Positions 57,954 through 64,000 of a stretch of DNA of 64,000 bases are shown here, one piece after another; the first letter of the stretch is position 1; each line of letters starts with the position of its first letter. The DNA lies in contig JADJCP010000002.1 in the NCBI GenBank assembly GCA_016703155.1, forward strand, positions 310,001 through 374,000, read 5' to 3'. Under the pieces are notes generated by a model. It worked only from the letters and a program-made list of their open reading frames with translations. It was not told the origin of the DNA and made no database searches. The DNA comes from Hydrogenophilales bacterium. Lineage in GTDB: Bacteria; Pseudomonadota; Gammaproteobacteria; Burkholderiales; Thiobacillaceae. The translations under genes and the position numbers were made by a program.

Positions 57954-58981
57954 CAGTATGCCTCTTCCGAAAGCTGTCCGAGCGTCTCGCTGATCATGTC
58001 CACGGGCAAATGCAGATAGCGACCGCGCAGGACAGCACGCACGGCACGCAGATCGCGTTCGCGCAGGATCAGGTAGGCGAAGGCACGGGCAATCGCCGGC
58101 GCGCTCGAGGCCAGAACCTTCTCGGCCTGCCCCGAGGCCGCCCGTTCCATGCGCGCGAACACTTCCGGTATCGTTGCCGCACCCTCCAGACTCTGCTTCA
58201 GGCCATCCGGCAGGGCCGCGAGAACGGCTTCCAGACTGCCCAGCGCGGCGAGTTCCTTGAGCCGCGAACCCGATAGTCCATAGTGCGCCGAAACCAGCAG
58301 GTAGTAGACCTGCGCCGGTGGCAGCTTGTAGTTGAAGCGATAGCGCAACAGCCAGACCAGATTGATACGATCGATCAGCGGCCCCATCAACTGGCGCAAG
58401 GCAGGACCGTGCTGCTTCTCGAGTTCCTGGGCGCGGCGCGCCAGACCCTCGTAGTAGCCGCGGTCGAGCGCGGCATCGAGCAGGAAGGGATCGCGACTGT
58501 CCTCGAAGGCTTGACGAGCCTGGCGAACGATACCGGCATAATGCCCGGTCTCGAGTCGGCGCAAGAGTTCCGTGACATCCTCGGCATGAGCCAGATCCTG
58601 TGCATCGAGCTTGCCAAAGGTACCCATGGGCGTAAGCCGGGTGAGCAACGCGGCGGGCCGTTCGCCAGTCATCTTGCCGCGCAGCAAAGTCTTGAGATTG
58701 GTGACTTCGAAACGCTCGGTCCAGTAGAGCAGAAACGCGCGTTCGGGACCGGTCAGTGGCCGCAGCAGGATCAGTGTCTCATCGAGCAACTGGGCGATGA
58801 TGCTCTGCTCCAGCGAATGGATGTCCTTGCCGGCCACCACTCCGGCCAGACGCTCCAGCCCACCCTCGGACAAGGCATTCGGAATCTCGGCCTCGGATGC
58901 CCGCATGAGAGTTCTGAATTGCTCGGCCCGCCAGAGGTGATCGGCGAACAAGCTGACACGGGTGTTCAGATAGGCGGACAT
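57953..58981 (-). CDS. atpC: V/A-type ATPase subunit C/d
   Basis: The 342-aa helical protein fits subunit C of bacterial A/V-ATPases (MSAYLNTRVSLFADHLWRAE, ETLILLRPLTGPERAFLLYW, LREDLRAVRAVLRGRY-like C-terminus with LILRERDLRAVRAVLRGRYL). It is a socket between rotor ring and shaft. ATG 58981 is chosen because the family sequence begins there; the frame to 59068 has no supporting site. Its start follows the 105-aa gene by about 90 bases. Confidence 0.88.
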   Translation of the reverse strand: MSAYLNTRVSLFADHLWRAEQFRTLMRASEAEIPNALSEGGLERLAGVVAGKDIHSLEQSIIAQLLDETLILLRPLTGPERAFLLYWTERFEVTNLKTLLRGKMTGERPAALLTRLTPMGTFGKLDAQDLAHAEDVTELLRRLETGHYAGIVRQARQAFEDSRDPFLLDAALDRGYYEGLARRAQELEKQHGPALRQLMGPLIDRINLVWLLRYRFNYKLPPAQVYYLLVSAHYGLSGSRLKELAALGSLEAVLAALPDGLKQSLEGAATIPEVFARMERAASGQAEKVLASSAPAIARAFAYLILRERDLRAVRAVLRGRYLHLPVDMISETLGQLSEEAY

Positions 58982-59068
58982 ATATGAGGCGATCGTTGGA
59001 CGAGCTTGGTGTGTATTGCAGCAACTGCTTGGTTGAAGGTATGTGCCGGTGTACTTCCGATGCCTCAA

Positions 59069-59386
59069 CTACAGTTTCGGGTCAAGCAAAAAAGCCAGCG
59101 CGGCATCTACCGCCTCTTGTTCGTGCCGGGTGGCCATGTCGCGCAGGGAGCGCTGGCGCTCTTCATATTTCCTGGACAACTCGGCAACGGACTGTTCGGC
59201 ACGGCCGCGGGCTTCTTTCAGAAAAGGCGCACGCAGGTCGGCACGCCCGGTTTCAAAACGGGCCTCGGCATCGCGCGCGGCGGCAAGCGCCTCGTCAAGT
59301 ATGCGCTGTCGATCGGCGCTTGCCGCGTCGATGATGCCCTGCGCGCGGGCCTCGGCTTCCAGTAGGCGTTTAAGCGGGTCTTCCAT
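59069..59386 (-). CDS. V/A-type ATPase subunit G/H-like peripheral stalk protein
   Basis: The 105-aa protein is almost wholly coiled coil (MEDPLKRLLEAEARAQGIID, DRQRILDEALAAARDAEARF), with the short family-like end AALAFLLDPKL. Such proteins (subunit G or H) pair with subunit E. It is the first gene of the ATPase operon, giving the order G-C-I-K-F-E-A-B-D. It shares a strand with the hydrogenase operon upstream, about 20 bases after the 86-aa gene. Confidence 0.85.
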   Translation of the reverse strand: MEDPLKRLLEAEARAQGIIDAASADRQRILDEALAAARDAEARFETGRADLRAPFLKEARGRAEQSVAELSRKYEERQRSLRDMATRHEQEAVDAALAFLLDPKL

Positions 59387-59404
59387 GATTCTCTTTTCGA
59401 CCGG

Positions 59405-59665
59405 TTAGTGGGTCTGGTCCTGAATCGGCTGATCCGGATCCACCCCGTACTTGCGACGCCGTGCCCTGCCCCACGGACAGCCGCCAAGCGTCAGCGCCAA
59501 TTCGGCCTTCTGCGCGGCGACCGCCCAGGCAACGCCATTCCTGGCGCGGGTACAGATCGGGCACCCGTATTCGCAATACTCAGGGTCGTTCGGGTGCAGG
59601 ATGGGCATCTTCCAGCCACCCCAACCGTAGACCCTGCCTTTCGATACGACACGTTCACTTGACAT
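59405..59665 (-). CDS. 86-aa Cys-containing protein between hydrogenase and ATPase operons
   Basis: The protein starts MSSERVVSKGRVYGWGGWKM and contains EYCEYGCPICTRARNGVAWA, a CxxxCPxC cysteine motif, and a basic C-terminus. GGAGG lies six bases upstream of the ATG, so it is probably translated. I do not recognise the family. It may belong to the hydrogenase transcript, following hynL by about 40 bases, or be a rubredoxin-like or regulatory metal-binding protein. Confidence 0.6.
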   Translation of the reverse strand: MSSERVVSKGRVYGWGGWKMPILHPNDPEYCEYGCPICTRARNGVAWAVAAQKAELALTLGGCPWGRARRRKYGVDPDQPIQDQTH

Positions 59666-59684
59666 GTCACACCTCCTTTCACAT

Positions 59685-59706
59685 CCCCTTCCGGGGCTGG
59701 AAGGGG
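59685..59706 (-). other. Intercistronic hairpin after hynL
   Basis: CCCCTTCC (59685-59692) pairs perfectly with GGAAGGGG (59699-59706) around GGGGCT, just after the hynL stop. No T-run follows on the minus strand, so it may stabilise or process the mRNA rather than terminate. Confidence 0.5.
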
Positions 59707-59708
59707 CT

Positions 59709-61484
59709 TTACTTCACCTTCACCTGCACCAGTTCCTCGCCATCCGGGTCGGTCACATGCACGGCACAGGCAATGCATGGGTCGAACGAGTGGATGGTAC
59801 GCAGGATTTCGATCGGTTGCTTCGGATCGAACATGACATGGTTATGCTGCAGCGCCGCCTCGTAGGCGCCCGGCGTGCCCTGGGCATCGCGCGGGCCGGC
59901 ATTCCAGGTGCTGGGCACCACGGCCTGGTAGTTGCTGATCTTGCCGTCGTCGACGACGATCCAGTGCGACAGGCCACCACGCGGGGCTTCCATGAGGCCA
60001 ACGCCGTGCATATGTGCCGGCCAGGAGGACGGTTCCCAGTACTGCTCGTTGAACGTCTTGACGTCGCCGGCTTTGATGTTGGCGATCAACTCGTCGTACA
60101 TGCCTTGCATGGCATCGGCCAGAATCTTCGATTCCAGGGTGCGCGCGGCGGTACGGCCCAAGGTCGAGAACAGCGCCGTCACCGGCACGTCCAGCGTCTT
60201 CAGGGTGTAGTCGACGAGTTCCTTGGTCTGGGCATGGCCCTTGGCGTACATCATCAGAACACGTGCCAGGGGACCGACTTCCATGGCCTTGCCCTTCCAG
60301 CGCGGCGACTTCAGCCAGGAGTATTTTTCCTCGACATTGAGCTGGTCGTAGGGCGGTTTCGGGCCGGTGAAATTGAACTCGGTTTCGCCCTTCCAGGGGT
60401 GCAACCCCTGGGCATCGCCCGCGCCATATTTGTACCAGGAGTGCGAAACGAACTCCTGGATCTCGTCGTCCTTGTCCAGGTCGATCGGGTGGATCGTCGA
60501 GATGTCCTTGTTGAGGATGACGCCACGCGGGATGAGGAAGGAATCGGTATCCCAGAACCCCTTGGCAGGCAGATCGCCGAAAGACAGGAAGTTGCCGCCC
60601 GTGTCGCCGATGCCACCCCAATCCTTGTAGAAGCTGGCGACGGCGAGCGTATCCGGAACATAAACCTGATCGACGAAGTCACGCATCTGCTTGATGACGT
60701 TCTGCACGGTCTGCAAGCCGACCATGTTGACCGCCGTGGCATCCTGGCTGCCCACGGCTTTATTGGCAGCGGTATGCACGGAAATCGCCGAGGGCACGCC
60801 GCCGACCACAAAGTTCGGGTGCGGGTTCTTGCCACCGAAGATGGCATGCAGCTTGACCACGTCACGCTGCCAGGCCAGGGCTTCGAGGTAGTGCGCCACG
60901 GCCATGAGGTTGGCCTCGGGCGGCAACTTGTAGGCCGGGTGGCCCCAGTAGGCATTCGAGAAAATACCCAACTGGCCCTGCTCGACGAAGGTCTTCACCT
61001 TTTTCTGCACGTCGGCGAAATAGCCCGGCGAGGATTTCGGATAGCTCGACAGGCTTTGTGCCAGAGCGGAAGTCGCCTTGGGATCGGCCTTCAGCGCCGA
61101 AACCACGTCCACCCAGTCCAGGGCATGCAGGTGATAGAAATGCATGACGTGATCGTGGACGTACTGCGCGGCGATCATCAGGTTGCGGATGATCTCGGCA
61201 TTGCGCGGAATGCTGTAGGTGGGAATGGCGCGATGCAGGGCATCTTCCACCGAGCGGATCGAGGCCATGCCGTGCACCAGGGTGCAGACGCCGCAGATGC
61301 GCTGGGCGAAGGCCCAGGCATCGCGCGGGTCGCGACCGCGCAGGATGATTTCGATGCCGCGCACCATGGTGCCGGCGGAGTAGGCGCTGGTGATCTTGCC
61401 GCTGGCATCCGTTTCCGCCTCGATGCGCAGGTGACCCTCGATGCGGGTGATGGGGTCGACGACGACGCGTTGTGCTGTGCTCAT
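59709..61484 (-). CDS. hynL: [NiFe] hydrogenase large subunit, Isp type (group 1e)
   Basis: The 591-aa subunit carries the nickel-binding pairs C64/C67 (RICGVCTLVHG) and C570/C573 with H576 (DPCIACAVH), followed by a 15-residue tail expected to be cleaved during maturation. It binds the NiFe centre and oxidises or evolves H2. It completes the order hynS-isp1-isp2-hynL typical of group 1e hydrogenases, though one 147-aa gene is inserted before it. Confidence 0.94.
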   Translation of the reverse strand: MSTAQRVVVDPITRIEGHLRIEAETDASGKITSAYSAGTMVRGIEIILRGRDPRDAWAFAQRICGVCTLVHGMASIRSVEDALHRAIPTYSIPRNAEIIRNLMIAAQYVHDHVMHFYHLHALDWVDVVSALKADPKATSALAQSLSSYPKSSPGYFADVQKKVKTFVEQGQLGIFSNAYWGHPAYKLPPEANLMAVAHYLEALAWQRDVVKLHAIFGGKNPHPNFVVGGVPSAISVHTAANKAVGSQDATAVNMVGLQTVQNVIKQMRDFVDQVYVPDTLAVASFYKDWGGIGDTGGNFLSFGDLPAKGFWDTDSFLIPRGVILNKDISTIHPIDLDKDDEIQEFVSHSWYKYGAGDAQGLHPWKGETEFNFTGPKPPYDQLNVEEKYSWLKSPRWKGKAMEVGPLARVLMMYAKGHAQTKELVDYTLKTLDVPVTALFSTLGRTAARTLESKILADAMQGMYDELIANIKAGDVKTFNEQYWEPSSWPAHMHGVGLMEAPRGGLSHWIVVDDGKISNYQAVVPSTWNAGPRDAQGTPGAYEAALQHNHVMFDPKQPIEILRTIHSFDPCIACAVHVTDPDGEELVQVKVK

Positions 61485-61500
61485 GACGTTTTTTCCTTAC

Positions 61501-61944
61501 TTATTTCATGAAATCTTCGAGGATGCGGTACTGCTCCTCGGCTTCGCGGTTCTCCGTGCCCTCGCCGGTGGCGACCGTCTCGCAAGTCTTGGCCATACGC
61601 GCCTGCATGGCGGCATCCCAGGCCAGATTGGTTCCGGGCGTGGCGGCGCTGACACAGGCCACCGCGGCCTTGGCGACGAAGTGACCGGCCTGGGCACCCC
61701 AGTCGGTCTCCTTGCCGCACTGGGTGAAGCTTTCGACCCGGGCGGTATTGGCCGCGGCGGTAACCACGGTCAGCTCGGCGTCGGAAATCTCCGGGCGCAT
61801 GGCCACTTCCAGGGCGGCCTTGACCCGCACGTCGTTCGAAAGACCGAATACCCGTTGCACGAAGCGCGCGGCGACCTGACGTTGTTGCGTGGCGGAAAGC
61901 TCGCCGAGTTTCGCCTTGAATTCCTTGTCGTTGGTGATGGCCAT
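61501..61944 (-). CDS. 147-aa protein inserted between isp2 and hynL
   Basis: From ATG 61944 the product is mostly helical (MAITNDKEFKAKLGELSATQ, QRVFGLSNDVRVKAALEVAM) with Cys residues in ESFTQCGKETDWG and AVACVSAAT. AAGGAG lies nine bases before the ATG; an earlier in-frame ATG at 61980 overlaps isp2. No family is recognised. It sits 16 bases before hynL, so it may aid the large subunit or its maturation. It may be specific to certain lineages of this hydrogenase. Confidence 0.6.
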   Translation of the reverse strand: MAITNDKEFKAKLGELSATQQRQVAARFVQRVFGLSNDVRVKAALEVAMRPEISDAELTVVTAAANTARVESFTQCGKETDWGAQAGHFVAKAAVACVSAATPGTNLAWDAAMQARMAKTCETVATGEGTENREAEEQYRILEDFMK

Positions 61945-61948
61945 GGCA

Positions 61949-63214
61949 TCAAGCTCCTTTTTCCGGGATGTGTTCGGCAATCATTTCGGTCAGGCCAACC
62001 ACGGGAATATCCATCTGATAGTGCTCCAGGCCTTCTTCGAGAACGATACGGCAGTTGGCGCACGCGGTGACCAGACGGTCCGGCTTGACCGCATCGAGCT
62101 GCGACTTCTTCTTCTTGAAGGCCTCGATGCGCAGTTCTTCGCCTTCCTCGATGGCGGATGCTCCGCCACCGCCACCGCAGCACCAGTTCATGTAACCGGC
62201 ATCGGGCATCTCGACGAAGTTCTTGGCGACCATGTTCATCAGATTGCGCTGCTGCTTGATGACACCGCCGCGTCGTGCCAGCTGGCACGGGTCATGGAAG
62301 GTCAGCTTGTCGGTTTCGAAGCCTTCGGTCTTGAGCAGACCCTGTTCCTGGAACTCGCCCAGCACCTCGATGATGTGTTTGACCTCGAAGGTGAAGGGCC
62401 GACCGATCAGGTTGGCGCCTTCCCAGCGCAGCGCCGTATAGGCGTGGCCGCATTCCGGACTGATGACAGTCTTGACCTTGAGCTTCTCGGCGCCGTCGAC
62501 GATGCGTGAAACCAGTACTTTGGCCAGGTCCGAATTGCCGATCTGCATACCGGCATTGGTCGCTTCGAAGGCCGTGGAACACAGCGTCCAGGTCTTGCCG
62601 GCCTGGTCCATGATCTTGGCGATGGCGCCCAGGTATTCCGGGAAATTGATGATCTCCATCGAAGAGAGCATCACCATGTACTCGGCGCCTTCGGCATCGA
62701 GCGGAATCGGCAGGCCGTAATCCTCTTCGACGTGCTTCATCTGCGCCTTGACGGCGGGCAGCTTGACGCCCATCGGGCTGCCGATGGTGATGGTGCGGTT
62801 GACGGCGCCCTTGATGCCTACCGGGGCGTTGCCGGATGCCGACATGCCCTCGCGCATCTTGCGCACCATATAGACGATGTCGTTGCCCACCGGACAAACC
62901 GCCGAGCAGCGACCGCACAGAGTACAGGAGTTGTAGACCAGTTCCTGCCACTCGCCCAGTTCAGCGTCGGTCACCGGCTTGGACAGACCAACCATCTTCT
63001 TGAGGCGGCCAAGCAAGGTATATTCTTGTTCATAGATCCGGCGCAGGGGTTCCAGCTTGTGGATGGGGGTGTACTTGGGATCGCCGGTTTCGGTGTAGAA
63101 CAGGCAAGCCTCGGCACAGATGCCGCAATGTACGCAACTGCTGAAATAACTGGCGATGGGGGCGTCGATGACCTCTTTCAGGACCCGTACGCCTTTTTCC
63201 ATGGTGGCGCTCAT
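61949..63214 (-). CDS. isp2: Isp2: HdrD-like Fe-S protein of group 1e hydrogenase
   Basis: The 421-aa cytoplasmic protein has two N-terminal 4Fe-4S motifs (CVHCGICAEACLFY and CTLCGRCSAVCPVG) and two CCG-type clusters in its C-terminal half (HDPCQLARR with MNWCCGGGGG, and ACANCR), as in HdrD/DsrK. In Isp hydrogenases it links the membrane cytochrome Isp1 with a cytoplasmic partner. It overlaps isp1 by four bases. Confidence 0.92.
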   Translation of the reverse strand: MSATMEKGVRVLKEVIDAPIASYFSSCVHCGICAEACLFYTETGDPKYTPIHKLEPLRRIYEQEYTLLGRLKKMVGLSKPVTDAELGEWQELVYNSCTLCGRCSAVCPVGNDIVYMVRKMREGMSASGNAPVGIKGAVNRTITIGSPMGVKLPAVKAQMKHVEEDYGLPIPLDAEGAEYMVMLSSMEIINFPEYLGAIAKIMDQAGKTWTLCSTAFEATNAGMQIGNSDLAKVLVSRIVDGAEKLKVKTVISPECGHAYTALRWEGANLIGRPFTFEVKHIIEVLGEFQEQGLLKTEGFETDKLTFHDPCQLARRGGVIKQQRNLMNMVAKNFVEMPDAGYMNWCCGGGGGASAIEEGEELRIEAFKKKKSQLDAVKPDRLVTACANCRIVLEEGLEHYQMDIPVVGLTEMIAEHIPEKGA

Positions 63215-63876
63215 ACCGCGACTCCTTTATGACCGTTGACCGTGCCGATGTACCAACGCGAACCGAATACCGTGAAGGCATGGAACAGCTTGGTGAAGGG
63301 CAGGAAGACCAGCAGCAACTCAACCGAAAGAATATGAATGGCCAGCATGGTGGTGTAGGGCAGCAGCAGATGTTGCACCGCCATCCAGCCGGTCAGCACC
63401 GGCAGGAAGGTCAGGGTCCAGGTGAACCAGTCCTGGAAGGTCGAGAGATAGCGTTTCACCGGCTTGTTGATGCGATCGACCAGGACCACGACCATGGCGG
63501 CGATGGTGACCACGGCGATCAGGTCGACAAACTGCGACGGCAGGCCGGGCCAGGACAAACCGGTCAGGCTCTGGATCAGCTTGATATGCGGTGCGAACAG
63601 AAACACGCAGATGGCCAGGCCGATGTGGAAGGTGTAACCGCCGATATAGCTGACCGGAGATTTCTTCAACATGCCTTCCGCAGGGACCGAGCGCCGAAAG
63701 ATGGTGTGCCAGCCAGAAGCGCCCGCCGCTTGACGTGCGGCCGAGAGGTCTTTCTTGCGCCCCAGGCTATAGATCTCGATCAAGCGCCAGAGCACGCCCA
63801 GCAGAAAAATGCCCACGGCAAAGTCAAGGCCGGTACCGCGCGCCCATGTCAGTAGTTGCATTTCATTCATGATCAT
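63211..63876 (-). CDS. isp1: Isp1: NarI/DsrM-like membrane cytochrome b of group 1e hydrogenase
   Basis: The 221-aa protein has five predicted membrane helices and paired histidines in TFHIGLAICVFLFAPH and in AIHILSVELLLVFLPFTKLF for heme b ligation, as in NarI. It receives electrons from HynS and hands them to the quinone pool or Isp2. GGAG lies eight bases before the second ATG (63870), so MNEMQ may be the true start; the first ATG (63876) overlaps the hynS stop as ATGA. Confidence 0.9.
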   Translation of the reverse strand: MIMNEMQLLTWARGTGLDFAVGIFLLGVLWRLIEIYSLGRKKDLSAARQAAGASGWHTIFRRSVPAEGMLKKSPVSYIGGYTFHIGLAICVFLFAPHIKLIQSLTGLSWPGLPSQFVDLIAVVTIAAMVVVLVDRINKPVKRYLSTFQDWFTWTLTFLPVLTGWMAVQHLLLPYTTMLAIHILSVELLLVFLPFTKLFHAFTVFGSRWYIGTVNGHKGVAV

Positions 63877-64000
63877 TTCTCCAGATCAGCGAGAGTGGTC
63901 GTCTCGTGCGCTGCTTTGGCAGCGCCCTTCTTGGCCCGGTTGGCGAAGCTGATCGCCACGCCGGCAGCGGCGCCCGCAACGGCAGCGCCAGCCGCCAGTT
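63873..64000 (-). CDS. hynS: [NiFe] hydrogenase small subunit, C-terminal fragment
   Basis: Only the last 41 codons are present: an Ala/Gly-rich membrane anchor (LAAGAAVAGAAAGVAISFAN) followed by RAKKGAAKAAHETTTLADLE and K. This matches the C-terminal anchor of membrane-bound hydrogenase small subunits, and the position ahead of isp1 fits hynS. The Fe-S-containing body and Tat signal lie beyond the window. Confidence 0.75.
   Translation of the reverse strand, partial: LAAGAAVAGAAAGVAISFANRAKKGAAKAAHETTTLADLEK

Overview
The window looks like a GC-rich chromosomal segment of a facultative, chemolithotrophic betaproteobacterium (inferred; a Thiobacillus/Hydrogenophilales or Rhodocyclales type would fit). 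The reasons are a periplasmic nitrate reductase of the NapDAGHB type, a membrane-linked Isp-type [NiFe] hydrogenase, pyruvate:ferredoxin oxidoreductase, polyphosphate kinase and heavy investment in iron and heme proteins. No rRNA, tRNA, insertion sequence or CRISPR array was seen.

Layout. 1-4.2 kb: iron storage and peroxide defence (bacterioferritin, Dps, AhpC/AhpF, an exported SRPBCC protein) with an OxyR-like site upstream of ahpC. 4.2-6.5 kb: an AT-richer insert carrying an AbiL/RloAB-like anti-phage pair whose second gene is frameshifted. 6.7-11.1 kb: an ABC-2 exporter and a frameshifted DUF255 thioredoxin-like protein. 11.1-23.1 kb: an iron island with an imelysin/di-heme/imelysin/DUF1513 operon, two hemP genes, a coupled 65-aa/DUF2325/hemP unit, a porin, and fbpABC diverging from a Fur-box region. 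23.2-29.5 kb: nap genes in the order D-A-G-H-B plus a divergent Crp/Fnr regulator with an FNR/Dnr-type box between them. 29.5-33.1 kb: CYTH-CHAD protein and polyphosphate kinase. 33.1-39.3 kb: five glycosyltransferases around a PqqD-like protein and a 92-aa signal-bearing peptide; this is the best candidate for an undescribed system. 39.4-50.5 kb: a polytopic membrane protein, a DHOD-like gene beside nifJ, a NUDIX hydrolase, a PAS-GGDEF-EAL receptor coupled to a di-heme peroxidase, and a GlcG/HbpS protein. 50.6-59.4 kb: a complete V/A-type ATPase operon. 59.4-64.0 kb: hydrogenase operon hynS'-isp1-isp2-(147 aa)-hynL-(86 aa), cut by the window end.

How it works together. H2 oxidation (HynSL through Isp1/Isp2) and pyruvate oxidation (NifJ) can supply electrons, NapGH can pass quinol electrons to NapBA, and iron uptake (Fbp, imelysins, HemP) feeds the many heme and Fe-S enzymes. 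Two themes recur. Five genes (rloB, the DUF255 gene, fbpC, the DHOD-like gene and the GGDEF-EAL gene) each need one small indel to restore an otherwise conserved product, which suggests either consensus errors or decay. Short palindromic repeats also lie in or against coding sequence, including a Pseudomonas-type REP core that forms part of a signal peptide.
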